This document shows positions 35,941 through 45,308 of a stretch of 64,000 nucleotides of DNA, in pieces. This DNA comes from Chitinophagales bacterium (GTDB lineage Bacteria; Bacteroidota; Bacteroidia; Chitinophagales; UBA10324), in assembly GCA_013816805.1 (NCBI GenBank), contig JACDDS010000018.1, forward strand, positions 1 to 64,000. Reading direction: 5' to 3'. The position numbers and the translations under genes are program-made. Below the pieces are notes generated by a model. The model saw nothing but the letters and a program-made list of their open reading frames with translations, was not told the origin of the DNA and ran no database searches. Position 1 is the stretch's first letter, and every line of letters begins with the position of its first letter.

Positions 35941-36576
35941 CTATAGATTATCGTACTCATATAATGGATCTATTCGGGTGCCGGGGCTCATATCCGTTAA
36001 GGGCTTTATCAAGCCATCTTTCAACCCATAAACCCACCCGTGCAAATGTGGTTTATTGTTGTATTTCCATGCGCGCTGAATAATGGATGTTTTTGCAAGA
36101 TGAATAAGCTGTTCCTGCACGTTTAATTCCACCAGGCGATCGCAAAGCTTTTCCTCTTCATCAATAGTGTTTAATTCTTCTGCATGCAGCCGATAAACAT
36201 CTTTAATATTCCGCAGCCACATGTTCAGCACTTGCTGGTAATCGTGGTTAGTTATTGCCGCTTTTATGCCTCCGCAACCATAATGACCACATACAATAAC
36301 GTGCTGTACCTTTAATTCATTTACCGCATAATCAAGAACGCTCAGAAGGTTGACATCTGTATGGACCACCATGTTGGCAATATTGCGATGAACAAATATT
36401 TCTCCGGGCTGTGTTCCGGTGATCTCATTTGCGGCAACGCGACTGTCACTGCAGCCGATCCAAAGAAATTCAGGTGTATGCAGATTTGCAAGCCGATTAA
36501 AATATTCAGGGTCACCTGTTATTTTACCTTTTGCCCATACCTTATTTTCAAGTAGCAATTTTTCGTAAGATTTCAT
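35941..36576 (-). CDS. beta-class carbonic anhydrase
   Basis: 211 residues. Zinc ligands and catalytic dyad are visible: C42-x-D44-x-R46 in WIGCSDSRVAAN, and H98 and C101 in VIVCGHYGCGGIKAA. Also typical are GEIFVHRNIANMV and a C-terminal LHGWVYGLKDGLI. It interconverts CO2 and bicarbonate in the cytoplasm, supplying carboxylases. No SulP-type transporter is adjacent. It is divergent from the small gene at 36720. Confidence 0.95.
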   Translation of the reverse strand: MKSYEKLLLENKVWAKGKITGDPEYFNRLANLHTPEFLWIGCSDSRVAANEITGTQPGEIFVHRNIANMVVHTDVNLLSVLDYAVNELKVQHVIVCGHYGCGGIKAAITNHDYQQVLNMWLRNIKDVYRLHAEELNTIDEEEKLCDRLVELNVQEQLIHLAKTSIIQRAWKYNNKPHLHGWVYGLKDGLIKPLTDMSPGTRIDPLYEYDNL

Positions 36577-36719
36577 GAGTAATCTTAAAATTTAATTTAC
36601 TAATTAAAGTAATCCTGATTGAAAAAAAATATTATTTATTCAGGCACTTGCTAATTGGTACAAGCATCAATAGTAACAAAGTAAAATTTCTTTGGCACTG
36701 TGATTGTTTAAATTTACTT

Positions 36720-36956
36720 ATGCAAAATAATTTTCAAATAGATTATAACGGACAACTTATAGATATTGATTTGGAACAATCAACGGAAAAGAACGGAAAA
36801 ATTTTTAAAATACATTTGCCGGAAGGAGAAATCCAGATCCAACAAAAAGAAGACAATGAGGGTGCTGACCATTGGTTTGATTTAAAAACCAATCAGTCCA
36901 CTGATCAGATTAAAAAGATTGGTGCAAGCATAACTGCTTATCTTTTAGAAAAATAA
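36720..36956 (+). CDS. small conserved-looking protein, unknown function
   Basis: About 78 residues from the ATG at 36720 (the frame extends further upstream, but that part is spacer-like). MQNNFQIDYNGQLIDIDLEQ, GKIFKIHLPEGEIQIQQKED and DHWFDLKTNQSTDQIKKIG form a compact beta-rich domain with a C-terminal helix. The charge pattern suggests a soluble cytoplasmic protein. I do not recognise the family. It ends 5 bp before the convergent glycosyltransferase gene. Confidence 0.55.
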   Translation: MQNNFQIDYNGQLIDIDLEQSTEKNGKIFKIHLPEGEIQIQQKEDNEGADHWFDLKTNQSTDQIKKIGASITAYLLEK

Positions 36957-36961
36957 TATAG

Positions 36962-37990
36962 CTAAGTATTGGTTGAAGGAATATTTATCGTCCGGAGCAG
37001 GTCTTTTATCTGAATTTCAAAGGCACATTTAAAGTGCCCTTCAGGACAGGCCTTATATCCATGAATGCCGCACGGCCTGCAATACAGTCCATGGTTGATC
37101 TCCACTACAAAAGACTTTTCTGAAAGAGGTCCGAATCCAAACTCTGGAACTGTGGAGCAGAAAACAGCAGTAACCGGTGCATTAACTGCCGATGCAATAT
37201 GCAACGGAGCCGAATCATTTACATAGTTCATTGCAGCTTGTTTCATAAGGGCAGCTGTTTGCGTAAGTGAAAGTTTCCCTGAAAGGTTGATCAATTGCAC
37301 CTGATGATGTTTTATCAGTGATATTATTTTCTCACAAAGTGCTGAATCCGTTTCAGAACCGAGGAAATAAACCTGATATAGACCAGTAATGGATTCTATA
37401 AAATGCACCCATTTTTCCACCGGAAATTGCTTGGTAAACCACACAGATGCGGGCGCAATGCAAAGGTACGGGCTTTGGGTATAAACCGAAATGGCATGTT
37501 CATCGGCTACAGAAGGATACATAACAGGATTTACCGTTTCCTGCGATGTAATATTTTCTATAAGATTTAAATTTCGCTGTACTTCATGGCCTTTAAATGA
37601 ATGCCTTACTTTCCTTGTAAAAAGAAATGAGAGCGGGTTTTTATCGAAGCCTATAATGTGCTTAGCTCCTGAAAGTCCTGCAAGGATTCCGGATGCAGCA
37701 AAGCGCTGCACATTAACTACAAGATCATATTTGCTTTGGCGTATGGTATGTAACAACTGAAAAAGGCTGGAGTACTTCCTTTTTTTATCCCAAATCATTA
37801 CCTGGTTAATTTTTGGATTATTCGCAAGCGCTCCTTCATTTCCTTTTCGCAATAGAAAGTCAATTCTGCTTTCCGGGAAAAAGAAATGGAGCTTTTCAAC
37901 AAGTGAAGTTGCTAATATTACATCCCCAAGGAAAGCAGTTTGAATAATAAGGATTGATTGAGGGGTGAAGGCCCTGGCATCTTCTTGCAT
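36962..37990 (-). CDS. glycosyltransferase family 9 (heptosyltransferase-like)
   Basis: 342 residues with the GT9/ADP-heptosyltransferase pattern: ILIIQTAFLGDVILATSLVE at the N-terminus, FPESRIDFLLRKGNEG, GFDKNPLSFLFTRKV, PASVWFTKQFPVEKWVHFIE opening the donor-binding half, and NDSAPLHIASAVNAPVTAVF. A Cys-rich HGLYCRPCGIHGYKACPEGH segment near the end is usual in Bacteroidota members. It likely adds a heptose or other sugar to lipopolysaccharide core. No other LPS gene is adjacent. Confidence 0.9.
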   Translation of the reverse strand: MQEDARAFTPQSILIIQTAFLGDVILATSLVEKLHFFFPESRIDFLLRKGNEGALANNPKINQVMIWDKKRKYSSLFQLLHTIRQSKYDLVVNVQRFAASGILAGLSGAKHIIGFDKNPLSFLFTRKVRHSFKGHEVQRNLNLIENITSQETVNPVMYPSVADEHAISVYTQSPYLCIAPASVWFTKQFPVEKWVHFIESITGLYQVYFLGSETDSALCEKIISLIKHHQVQLINLSGKLSLTQTAALMKQAAMNYVNDSAPLHIASAVNAPVTAVFCSTVPEFGFGPLSEKSFVVEINHGLYCRPCGIHGYKACPEGHFKCAFEIQIKDLLRTINIPSTNT

Positions 37991-38181
37991 GAACTGTTAG
38001 ATCAATTTTCCCCTTCCAAATCATTTTTGCAGCCATATAATTTAAGTGCTGCTTGTATAGTTTATTCTTCTGAATCAATAATGAATATTATTTTTAGTAT
38101 ACAATATTTATTTTAAGCCGTATCCATCTGCAATATTCAAAAAAATATTTTTACATTAATTTGCAATAGTAACCCTTCATA

Positions 38182-38748
38182 TTGAAGCCATTTTTAACTT
38201 TTTTTCTGGTTCCTTTATTTCTGTTATGCTCTAATGGTTACCGGATTGCATTACCCGGCGCAAAAATAGTATCAGATTTTCCTTCCATTCGGATCGGGAA
38301 ACAAACGTGGATGACCGCAAATTGGGATTTTCGCACTCCAAAAAGCTGGTATTTTAATAATGACTCTGACAGCAATAAAGAATATGGCCGTCTTTATTTT
38401 TACAGCAACGCCTTATACGGTGCGCCGAAAGGGTGGCATCTTCCAACCCTTGATGAATGGAATGAGTTGATCAATACTTTAGGTGGTGACTCAATTGCCG
38501 TTACAAAATTATTTTTAGATGGCAGTTCTGGCCTGAATCTTAAATACGGAGGAAACAAGAGCGCGAATATCAGTCCTACTGATATTTTTAATTTTAAAGA
38601 TTCCTGGGGGTTTTATTGGACGGCCACTCCGGATGAAGATCAAACCGCTTACGCACTGCATTTCATAAAAGGTAAGCTTATAATTGAACGGTTATCCTAC
38701 AGAAGGGCAAATGGATTTTCGGTACGTTATGTAAAAGATAAAACATAA
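38182..38748 (+). CDS. exported FISUMP-domain protein
   Basis: 188 residues with a TTG start (the signal peptide MKPFLTFFLVPLFLLCSNGY begins exactly there and no ATG is close). The domain is recognisable as the Fibrobacter succinogenes major paralogous (FISUMP) type: IRIGKQTWMTANWDF, YGRLYFYSNALYGAPKGWHL, PTLDEWNELINTLGG, SWGFYWTATPDED and ANGFSVRYVKD. It is a small beta-rich surface or periplasmic domain of unknown function. A Cys at the signal end (LLCS) could make it a lipoprotein. Confidence 0.85.
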   Translation: MKPFLTFFLVPLFLLCSNGYRIALPGAKIVSDFPSIRIGKQTWMTANWDFRTPKSWYFNNDSDSNKEYGRLYFYSNALYGAPKGWHLPTLDEWNELINTLGGDSIAVTKLFLDGSSGLNLKYGGNKSANISPTDIFNFKDSWGFYWTATPDEDQTAYALHFIKGKLIIERLSYRRANGFSVRYVKDKT

Positions 38749-38756
38749 AGTATGCA

Positions 38757-40073
38757 TCACGCTTTTTCTCCATTGGTGTCCTTTACAATAAAGTAACAGA
38801 TAATCGCTGCGAGCAGCATCAAAACTCCGCCAATCTGAACGGCAAGCATTCGGTTATTATCGAGTAAGTGTGACATGATCCAGCCAAAGAACAGGGATGC
38901 GATAATCTCCGGTAGTACAATAAAAAAATTAAAGATACCCATATAGATTCCGACCTTATCTTCAGGCAGGCTGCCTGCTAACATAGCATATGGCATTGAT
39001 AAAATACTGGTCCAGGCGATCCCTATTCCCGTCATGCTTAAAAAAAGCAAATTTTTATCATGAACAAATCCAACGGATATTAATCCGATAGCACCACATA
39101 TAAGACAAAAAGCATGAGTAGGTTTTCTTCCAATGGAACGTGCTAATAAGGGTATCACAAGTGCAAATACAAATGCCACTACATTGTAAAATGATAAAGT
39201 AAGGCCGGCAAATTCCACGCCCTGGGTGTAGGCGGGGCTTTTTTCATCTGCTGCGCCAAAAATGGTTCTTGCTACAGCTGTTGAATAATAGAACCACATA
39301 AGAAATAATCCGGGCCAGGTAAAAAATTGAACGACTGCAAGTTGCTTCATCCTGACAGGCATATTAATAATGGAATGCATAATTTCTCTTGCGCCATTGC
39401 CAAACCCTTTATGTGTATCCTTAATTTTATTTCTGTTTCCGGGATCAGAAGGAGGGTATTCCTTTGAAGTAAATACAGTATAAAGGATGGCCAGTAAAAA
39501 CATGGTGCCCCCTATGTAAAATGCGTATTCAACAGACGGAGGAATTCCCGCTGCTGCAGAGTTTGAAACATTTAACCAATGGCTTAGCATCCAGGGTAAA
39601 GCCGATGCACAGCTTCCCCCAAGGCCAATCATTAAGCTTTGCATCGCGAATCCCCGTGTCCGCTGCTCTTCCGGAAGCTTATCGGCAACAAAAGCCCTGA
39701 AGGGTTCCATACTGATGTTGCCTGATGTATCAAGAATCCATAATAGCCCGGCGGCCATCCACAAAGAACTGCTGTTAGGCATAAGAAACAGACAAATGGA
39801 GCTGAGTATTGCACCTATCAGGAAATAAGGTCTTCTTCTTCCAAACACGGGATGCCACGTACGGTCACTTAAATACCCGATAATGGGCTGTACAATGAGT
39901 CCCGTTAAGGGAGCCGCTAAAAAGAGTAAGGGAATCTGGTTAGGGCTTGCATGAAGGTATTCATATATAGGGCCCATATTAGCGCGCTGCAAATCCCATC
40001 CGAATTGTATCCCCAGAAATCCAAAACTCATGTTCCAGATCTGCCAAAATGTAAGTCTCGGTTTCCCTTTCAT
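38757..40073 (-). CDS. MFS sugar transporter (SLC45/GPH-like)
   Basis: 438 residues, about 12 membrane helices. Characteristic start MSFGFLGIQFGWDLQRANMG, loop IGYLSDRTWHPVFGRRRPYF, and AFVADKLPEEQRTRGFAMQS match the SLC45-like Bacteroidota sugar permeases usually annotated as maltose transporters. It lies directly downstream of the GH13 amylase gene on the same strand, so uptake of maltose or short maltodextrins is the natural reading. The coupling ion is probably H+; the sugar is inferred from the neighbour. Confidence 0.85.
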   Translation of the reverse strand: MKGKPRLTFWQIWNMSFGFLGIQFGWDLQRANMGPIYEYLHASPNQIPLLFLAAPLTGLIVQPIIGYLSDRTWHPVFGRRRPYFLIGAILSSICLFLMPNSSSLWMAAGLLWILDTSGNISMEPFRAFVADKLPEEQRTRGFAMQSLMIGLGGSCASALPWMLSHWLNVSNSAAAGIPPSVEYAFYIGGTMFLLAILYTVFTSKEYPPSDPGNRNKIKDTHKGFGNGAREIMHSIINMPVRMKQLAVVQFFTWPGLFLMWFYYSTAVARTIFGAADEKSPAYTQGVEFAGLTLSFYNVVAFVFALVIPLLARSIGRKPTHAFCLICGAIGLISVGFVHDKNLLFLSMTGIGIAWTSILSMPYAMLAGSLPEDKVGIYMGIFNFFIVLPEIIASLFFGWIMSHLLDNNRMLAVQIGGVLMLLAAIICYFIVKDTNGEKA

Positions 40074-40143
40074 AAAGCAGCTTTATAAATGAATGCTTGA
40101 CTATTAAAACAAAGTATGCTATAAGCCATGCAGCAGATATTAT

Positions 40144-41498
40144 TTATTGAAATTGTAAAATTTCATACTCGTATGGGCCAAGCTGGAAGCTCTTTGAATG
40201 TTTCACAGCCTTATTTTTTAATACACTGCAATAACTTTTTCCGGCTAATACCCCTGGCAACACAATATTTACAGGATGGTTGCGCACATTCACCATTACT
40301 GTCATTGAATCATGTTCAAGTATCCGGTTAAACATTAGAACATCTTCACTACCGGAGTTGATTTTTTCCAGTCTGCCATTTTGTAAAATTTCAGATGAAT
40401 CATATAAAGTAAGCATAGTGGTATAAAAACTACGCACCTCCGGATTTTCGTTCCAATCGATATTATATTTTTCAAACAGGTTGATTTTCTGAGGATATCC
40501 AACTTCCTGGCCCTGGTAAATAAATGGAACACCTGGCAGCGTCACCATGGTAACAAATGCAGCTTTCGCACCATCTTCATTCAAAAATTTAACTTGCGGC
40601 ACATCGTCCCAGCTATTCTCATCGTGATCGGTAATAAACCTTATTGCATGATACTCAGCAGGATAATTTACCTCATCGGATGCAAGAATTCTGAATAGGG
40701 AAGAAGTTAAGGAGTCGCCTTTCCATATGTGAATTAAATCGTGATACATATTCCATCCGTAAGTAATATCAAAACCATCCTTATACATTTTCGGATCGTC
40801 ACTTTCTGCCAGCATTAAAAGAGGCCGCATTTTTCGAAGGGTATCAATACAGGACTTCCAGAAATCATCAGGTACCATAGAAGCTGCATCGCAACGGTAG
40901 CCGTCGATGTTAAAGCTATCAATCCAGTATTTCATACTCTTAATCATCTCAGCACGCAATTGGCTGTTGTCATAATTCAAATCTGCAACATCAGTCCAAT
41001 CAGGATTCGGAGGAATAATTTTACCGGCAGAATCATGGGTATACCAGTCAGGATTGGTGTAAATCCAACCGTTATCCCAGGCGGTGTGATTCGCCACTTC
41101 ATCTATAATAAGGTACATCCCTTTTGCATGGACCGAATCGACAAGTCTTTTAAAATCTGCCACCGTTCCAAAATCGGGATTTACTTTATAGTAATCGCTG
41201 ATAGAGTAGGGCGATCCATAAGCACCTTTTTTATTTACTTTTCCGATAGGCTGAACAGGCATTAGCCAAATGGTATTTATTCCCATCGCTTTAATGGCAT
41301 CGAGCCTGGGAATTACGCATTGAATGTCCCTTCTTTTGAAAAATTTCGTACAAATAATTCATACATGGTTACTTTGCTTACAGGAGGCACCGTTAATGGA
41401 ACTCTTGAAGAAGCGTGTTTCTTTTCTGTATGAAGACAGGAATAGAATGAAAAAAGGCACAAGAAACAAACTAAAAACGGAAAAAGGTTTTTTTTCAT
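40144..41498 (-). pseudogene. GH13 alpha-amylase lipoprotein, one-base frameshift
   Basis: Two frames form one enzyme. The first (41498 to ~41316) has a lipoprotein-like signal (FLCLFSFYSC) and KVTMYELFVRNFSKEGTFNA. The second begins VIPRLDAIKAMGINTIWLMP and runs to 40144. Adding one G at about 41316 restores the frame. GH13 motifs are intact: DEVANHT (region I), GYRCDAASMV (II, nucleophile Asp), LAESDDP (III, acid/base Glu), FITDHDENS (IV). It would be a periplasmic or surface amylase feeding the MFS permease downstream. All catalytic motifs are well kept, so a sequencing error or very recent mutation is likely. Confidence 0.85.
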
Positions 41499-41608
41499 AA
41501 GGCGGTATGAGCAGAAATCAGCAGCTGAATATACAATATGCTAAAATCTTATTAATGTAGCTGAAAGCACTCCAAAATAAAAGATAATTTTAGCCACTAA
41601 ATTATTTC

Positions 41609-43012
41609 ATGAGCAACTACGATGTAACGGTAATTGGATCCGGTCCGGGAGGATATGTTGCAGCCATTCGTTGTGCGCAACTCGGAATGAAGACTGCTAT
41701 TATTGAAAAATATTTAACGCTGGGTGGAACCTGCACGAATGTGGGCTGCATTCCGTCAAAGGCATTGCTCGATTCTACAGAGTATTTTTTTAATGCTACC
41801 CACCACTTTAAAGCGCATGGCATCCATATAGAAAATCCTTCCGTCGATTTTTTACAGATGATAAACAGGAAAAACGAGGTAGTAAAGACAAATACTGCCG
41901 GACTTAATTTCCTGATGAAAAAAAATAAAATTGATGTCTATTCCGGTTTAGGAAGTTTTGTTTCAAACAATAAAATTGCCATAAGGAAAACCGATGGGAG
42001 CAGAGAAGAGATCGATTCTAAAAATATCATCATAGCAACCGGGAGCAAACCGGCAACTCTTCCCGGAATCACAATAGATAAAAAACGCATCATCAGCTCC
42101 ACTGAGGCATTATCACTCACAGCTATTCCAAAAGAGATGGTAGTTATTGGCGGTGGCATTATCGGCTGCGAGCTTGCGAGTGTGTATGCACGTATTGGTA
42201 CCAAAGTAAAAATTGTTGAATACCTGGATTCGCTTATTGCAAATATGGACGGTGATCTTGGGAAGGAATTGCTGCGTTGCATGAACAATATAGGAATTGA
42301 AAGTTTCCTTTCTCATAAAGTGATCAGTGCTATTGCCGAAGAAAATGTTGTGAACGTTACAGCTGAAAATGGAAAAGGAGAAAAGGTGGAACTAAAAGCT
42401 GATTATTGCCTGGTGGCTGTCGGTAGAAGACCGTACACTGAAAACTTAGCCCTGGAAAATGCAGGATTGCATACCGATGATAAGGGAAAGGTTCCGGTAA
42501 ATGATCAGTTGCAAACTTCCGTGCCTTCGATCTATGCTATCGGAGATGTGATACGTGGTGTTATGCTTGCACACAAAGCAGAAGATGAAGGTGTATTTGT
42601 AGCTGAAACAATCGCAGGTCAAAAACCGCATATCAATTATTCGCTTATTCCCGGAGTAGTTTATACATGGCCTGAGGTGGCTTCTGTAGGATTTACCGAG
42701 CAGGAATTAAAGCAAAAAAATTTATCATATAAAAAAGGTTCGTTTCCTTTCAAGGCAAGTGGCCGCGCCAGGGCTGCAATGGACACCGATGGCTTTGTTA
42801 AGGTGCTGGCCGATAAGGAGACCGATGAGATATTAGGCGTGCATATGATTGGCCCACGCATTGCAGATCTTATTGCAGAAGCGGTGGTAGCTATGGAATA
42901 CAGAGCAAGTGCCGAAGATATTGCCCGCATTAGCCACGCTCACCCTACCTATACGGAAGCTTTCCGTGAAGCATGTCTGATGGCTACTGAAAACAGGGCA
43001 ATACACCTTTAA
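41609..43012 (+). CDS. lpdA: dihydrolipoyl dehydrogenase (E3)
   Basis: 467 residues, full length. FAD-binding GSGPGGYVAAIRCAQLG, redox-active C42 and C47 in GGTCTNVGCIPSKALL, NAD-binding IGGGIIGCELASVYARIGTK, YAIGDVIRGVMLAHKAEDEG, and the C-terminal HAHPTYTEAFREA that supplies the His/Glu base. It re-oxidises lipoyl groups of 2-oxoacid dehydrogenases and of the glycine cleavage H protein (encoded at 19762-20142). No E1/E2 gene is adjacent. Confidence 0.96.
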   Translation: MSNYDVTVIGSGPGGYVAAIRCAQLGMKTAIIEKYLTLGGTCTNVGCIPSKALLDSTEYFFNATHHFKAHGIHIENPSVDFLQMINRKNEVVKTNTAGLNFLMKKNKIDVYSGLGSFVSNNKIAIRKTDGSREEIDSKNIIIATGSKPATLPGITIDKKRIISSTEALSLTAIPKEMVVIGGGIIGCELASVYARIGTKVKIVEYLDSLIANMDGDLGKELLRCMNNIGIESFLSHKVISAIAEENVVNVTAENGKGEKVELKADYCLVAVGRRPYTENLALENAGLHTDDKGKVPVNDQLQTSVPSIYAIGDVIRGVMLAHKAEDEGVFVAETIAGQKPHINYSLIPGVVYTWPEVASVGFTEQELKQKNLSYKKGSFPFKASGRARAAMDTDGFVKVLADKETDEILGVHMIGPRIADLIAEAVVAMEYRASAEDIARISHAHPTYTEAFREACLMATENRAIHL

Positions 43013-43018
43013 TAAATT

Positions 43019-43324
43019 TTATATATCAACTGGTTCTGATATACCTATCAGCTCATAATAATCACGGTAATCGTCATTATAAGGCTTCTTGAACACCTGA
43101 TTAATGTAGACACCCAAACCCTTTTTCTTCTCAGCAAGCCCCATCATTTTATTCCATTCATTCCTTTTAACATTCAAATAATGGAAAATTCTCGCCTCTT
43201 CCTTAAACTTAATCTCTATTATCTTTTCTTTTACAGAATAATCAATGCTGGATACAGCCTGAGAGCTTACTTTTCTATGATTCTCAGTGTTTAACCGAAT
43301 GCCATATTTATCGGGAAGTTTCAT
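43019..43324 (-). CDS. KTSC-domain protein
   Basis: 101 residues. The KTSC-like pattern is visible: VSSQAVSSIDYSVKEKIIEI, EARIFHYLNVKRNEWNKMMG and AEKKKGLGVYINQVFKKPY. KTSC domains are small beta barrels of unknown function, sometimes fused to nucleic-acid-related enzymes. The gene is single and convergent with lpdA, ending 6 bp from it. Confidence 0.75.
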   Translation of the reverse strand: MKLPDKYGIRLNTENHRKVSSQAVSSIDYSVKEKIIEIKFKEEARIFHYLNVKRNEWNKMMGLAEKKKGLGVYINQVFKKPYNDDYRDYYELIGISEPVDI

Positions 43325-43445
43325 ATCAGACCGAAAATAATCTTCAAACCAAACTATTGATATTTATAAAGCAAGAAGCTTAATCTATTAATAACCTGTT
43401 GAAATTAAAACTGCTTTTTCCGGCAAATTAAAATCAATGTTTTAT

Positions 43446-44033
43446 CTATATCGATTCGGCAACCACCTCCTGAACTTCCGGAACCATACGTTTTAGTAAT
43501 CCTTCGATGCCTGCCTTAAGCGTAATCATAGAAGACGGGCAACCGCTGCAGGAGCCCTGTAACATAAGCGTTACAGTGCCTTCGTGGTAGGATTTAAATT
43601 TAATAGCGCCTCCATCCATTTCCACAGCAGGCTTTACATAGTTCTCAAGCATTTCCTTAATCTTAGTTATCACAGTGCTTTCATCCTGTGAAGCTTCTGT
43701 TTTATTAGAGGGTTTATAATTTTTTGAAATAGTTTCCTTTCCTTCCTCCAGGTATTCTTTTACAAAAGAACGGAGTGCAGGGATCAGTTCGGTCCAATCC
43801 GCTTCTGGCGTTTTAGTTACGGTGACAAAATTATTCATGATAAAAACTCCCTTTACAAAAGGAAACCCAAAAAGCTCCGTAGCCAGTGGTGACTCTTTGG
43901 CAGCTGATTCATCCGCAAAATCCGCCGAATTGTTTGCATACAGCATTACATCCGCTACAAACTTCATTGTTTCAGGGTTTGGAGTCATTTCAGTATATAC
44001 ATCTACTAACTTTTTATTAAGAGTGGTTTCCAT
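43446..44033 (-). CDS. Nfu-type iron-sulfur cluster scaffold
   Basis: 195 residues in two domains: an N-terminal Nfu_N domain (TEMTPNPETMKFVADVML, ELFGFPFVKGVFIMNNFVTV) and a C-terminal NifU-like domain (VKPAVEMDGGAIKFKSY, LQGSCSGCPSS with C162 and C165, LKAGIEGLLKRMVPEV). The CxxC binds a [4Fe-4S] cluster between two subunits for delivery to client proteins such as IspG or lipoyl synthase. Upstream DNA is shared divergently with corA. Confidence 0.93.
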   Translation of the reverse strand: METTLNKKLVDVYTEMTPNPETMKFVADVMLYANNSADFADESAAKESPLATELFGFPFVKGVFIMNNFVTVTKTPEADWTELIPALRSFVKEYLEEGKETISKNYKPSNKTEASQDESTVITKIKEMLENYVKPAVEMDGGAIKFKSYHEGTVTLMLQGSCSGCPSSMITLKAGIEGLLKRMVPEVQEVVAESI

Positions 44034-44159
44034 TCAATTAAATTTTTTTATAGCAAAATTAACAAAAACAGAGTCATGATAGTTCATAGGATATTAAATT
44101 ATAGAAGAGGATATAAATGATGAATGTAACTTTCAGAAGATTTACTTAAGCTTTTAATA

Positions 44160-45242
44160 ATGAGAATAAGGAAAAGAAAGGCGTATCGCAGGCGACAGGC
44201 TGAAAAAAAGATCGGAATGCCGCCAGGGAATCTGGTTTACGTGGGGGATGAGCGGGAAGCCCCGGTCCGTATAACTGTGATAGATTTTGATGAAAAGCAT
44301 TTTAATGAAAAAGTTTATTTCAGTGCTGAAGAATGTTTTCAGTATAAAAATTCCTTGACAAACACCTGGATTAATGTAGCGGGTATTTATAAAACCGAAA
44401 TAGTAGAAAAAATAGGCAAGTATTATGGAGTTAGTTCTTTGGTACTTGAAGACGTTGTAAACACAGATTCACGGCCAAAAGTAGACGATGATAAAGAGTA
44501 TGTTTTTATTATTTTAAAGATGCTTACCTATGATAAGGTGCAGCACTGCTTAAAAATTGAGCAGATAAGCATGATCCTCGGTAAAAACTTTGTAATCTCT
44601 TTTCAGGAAGATGAAAAAGATTTGTTTGATAAGCTGCGTGAAAGATTACATGATCCTGAGTCACGCATCCGAAAAATGGGATCCGATTACTTATGCTATA
44701 CCTTAATGGATAAAATAGTGGATGAGTACTTTTTGATAATTGAATCTGTAGGAGAGGAGCTTGAAAAAATGGAAGAAGAAGTTGCGATGGAGCCATCGCA
44801 GCAGTTTCTGAAAAGGTATAACGACCTGAAGCAGGACAGCATTTTTCTTCGCAAATCAGTATGGCCTTTGCGCGAGGTGGTAAATTATTTATTGCGCAGT
44901 GAGGTGGCACAGGTTAAACCCGAAACATTACCTTATTTCCGTGACTTATACGACCATATCGTTCAGGTTATAGATGCTACTGAAACTTACCGTGATCTCT
45001 TCAGTGATATTATGGACGTATACCTCTCCACACTCAGTTTGAGAATGAATGAGGTGGTGAAGGTGCTTACCATTATCTCCACCATTTTTATTCCGCTCAC
45101 CTTTATTGCTGGAGTATATGGTATGAATTTTCGTTTTATGCCGGAACTTAACTGGAAATACGGCTACGCTTTCGCCTGGGGCCTTATGCTATCTGTAGCA
45201 GCCATAATGGTATTATATTTTAAAAAAAAGAAATGGTTCTAA
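44160..45242 (+). CDS. corA: CorA-family magnesium/cobalt transporter
   Basis: 360 residues. Cytoplasmic alpha/beta domain (ITVIDFDEKHFNEKVYFSAE, SSLVLEDVVNTDSRPKVDDD), long stalk helices (SIFLRKSVWPLREVVNYLLR), and two C-terminal membrane helices with the selectivity signature YGMNF near residue 325. It forms a pentameric Mg2+ channel. It is followed in the same direction by a membrane protein and an amidohydrolase; no Mg2+ riboswitch could be recognised in the upstream spacer. Confidence 0.95.
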   Translation: MRIRKRKAYRRRQAEKKIGMPPGNLVYVGDEREAPVRITVIDFDEKHFNEKVYFSAEECFQYKNSLTNTWINVAGIYKTEIVEKIGKYYGVSSLVLEDVVNTDSRPKVDDDKEYVFIILKMLTYDKVQHCLKIEQISMILGKNFVISFQEDEKDLFDKLRERLHDPESRIRKMGSDYLCYTLMDKIVDEYFLIIESVGEELEKMEEEVAMEPSQQFLKRYNDLKQDSIFLRKSVWPLREVVNYLLRSEVAQVKPETLPYFRDLYDHIVQVIDATETYRDLFSDIMDVYLSTLSLRMNEVVKVLTIISTIFIPLTFIAGVYGMNFRFMPELNWKYGYAFAWGLMLSVAAIMVLYFKKKKWF

Positions 45243-45308
45243 TTGGGTGAATCATTCTGCCTGAAATTAAAAAAAGACTTGTTTATCTTTCAGATCTTTT
45301 AAGATACC

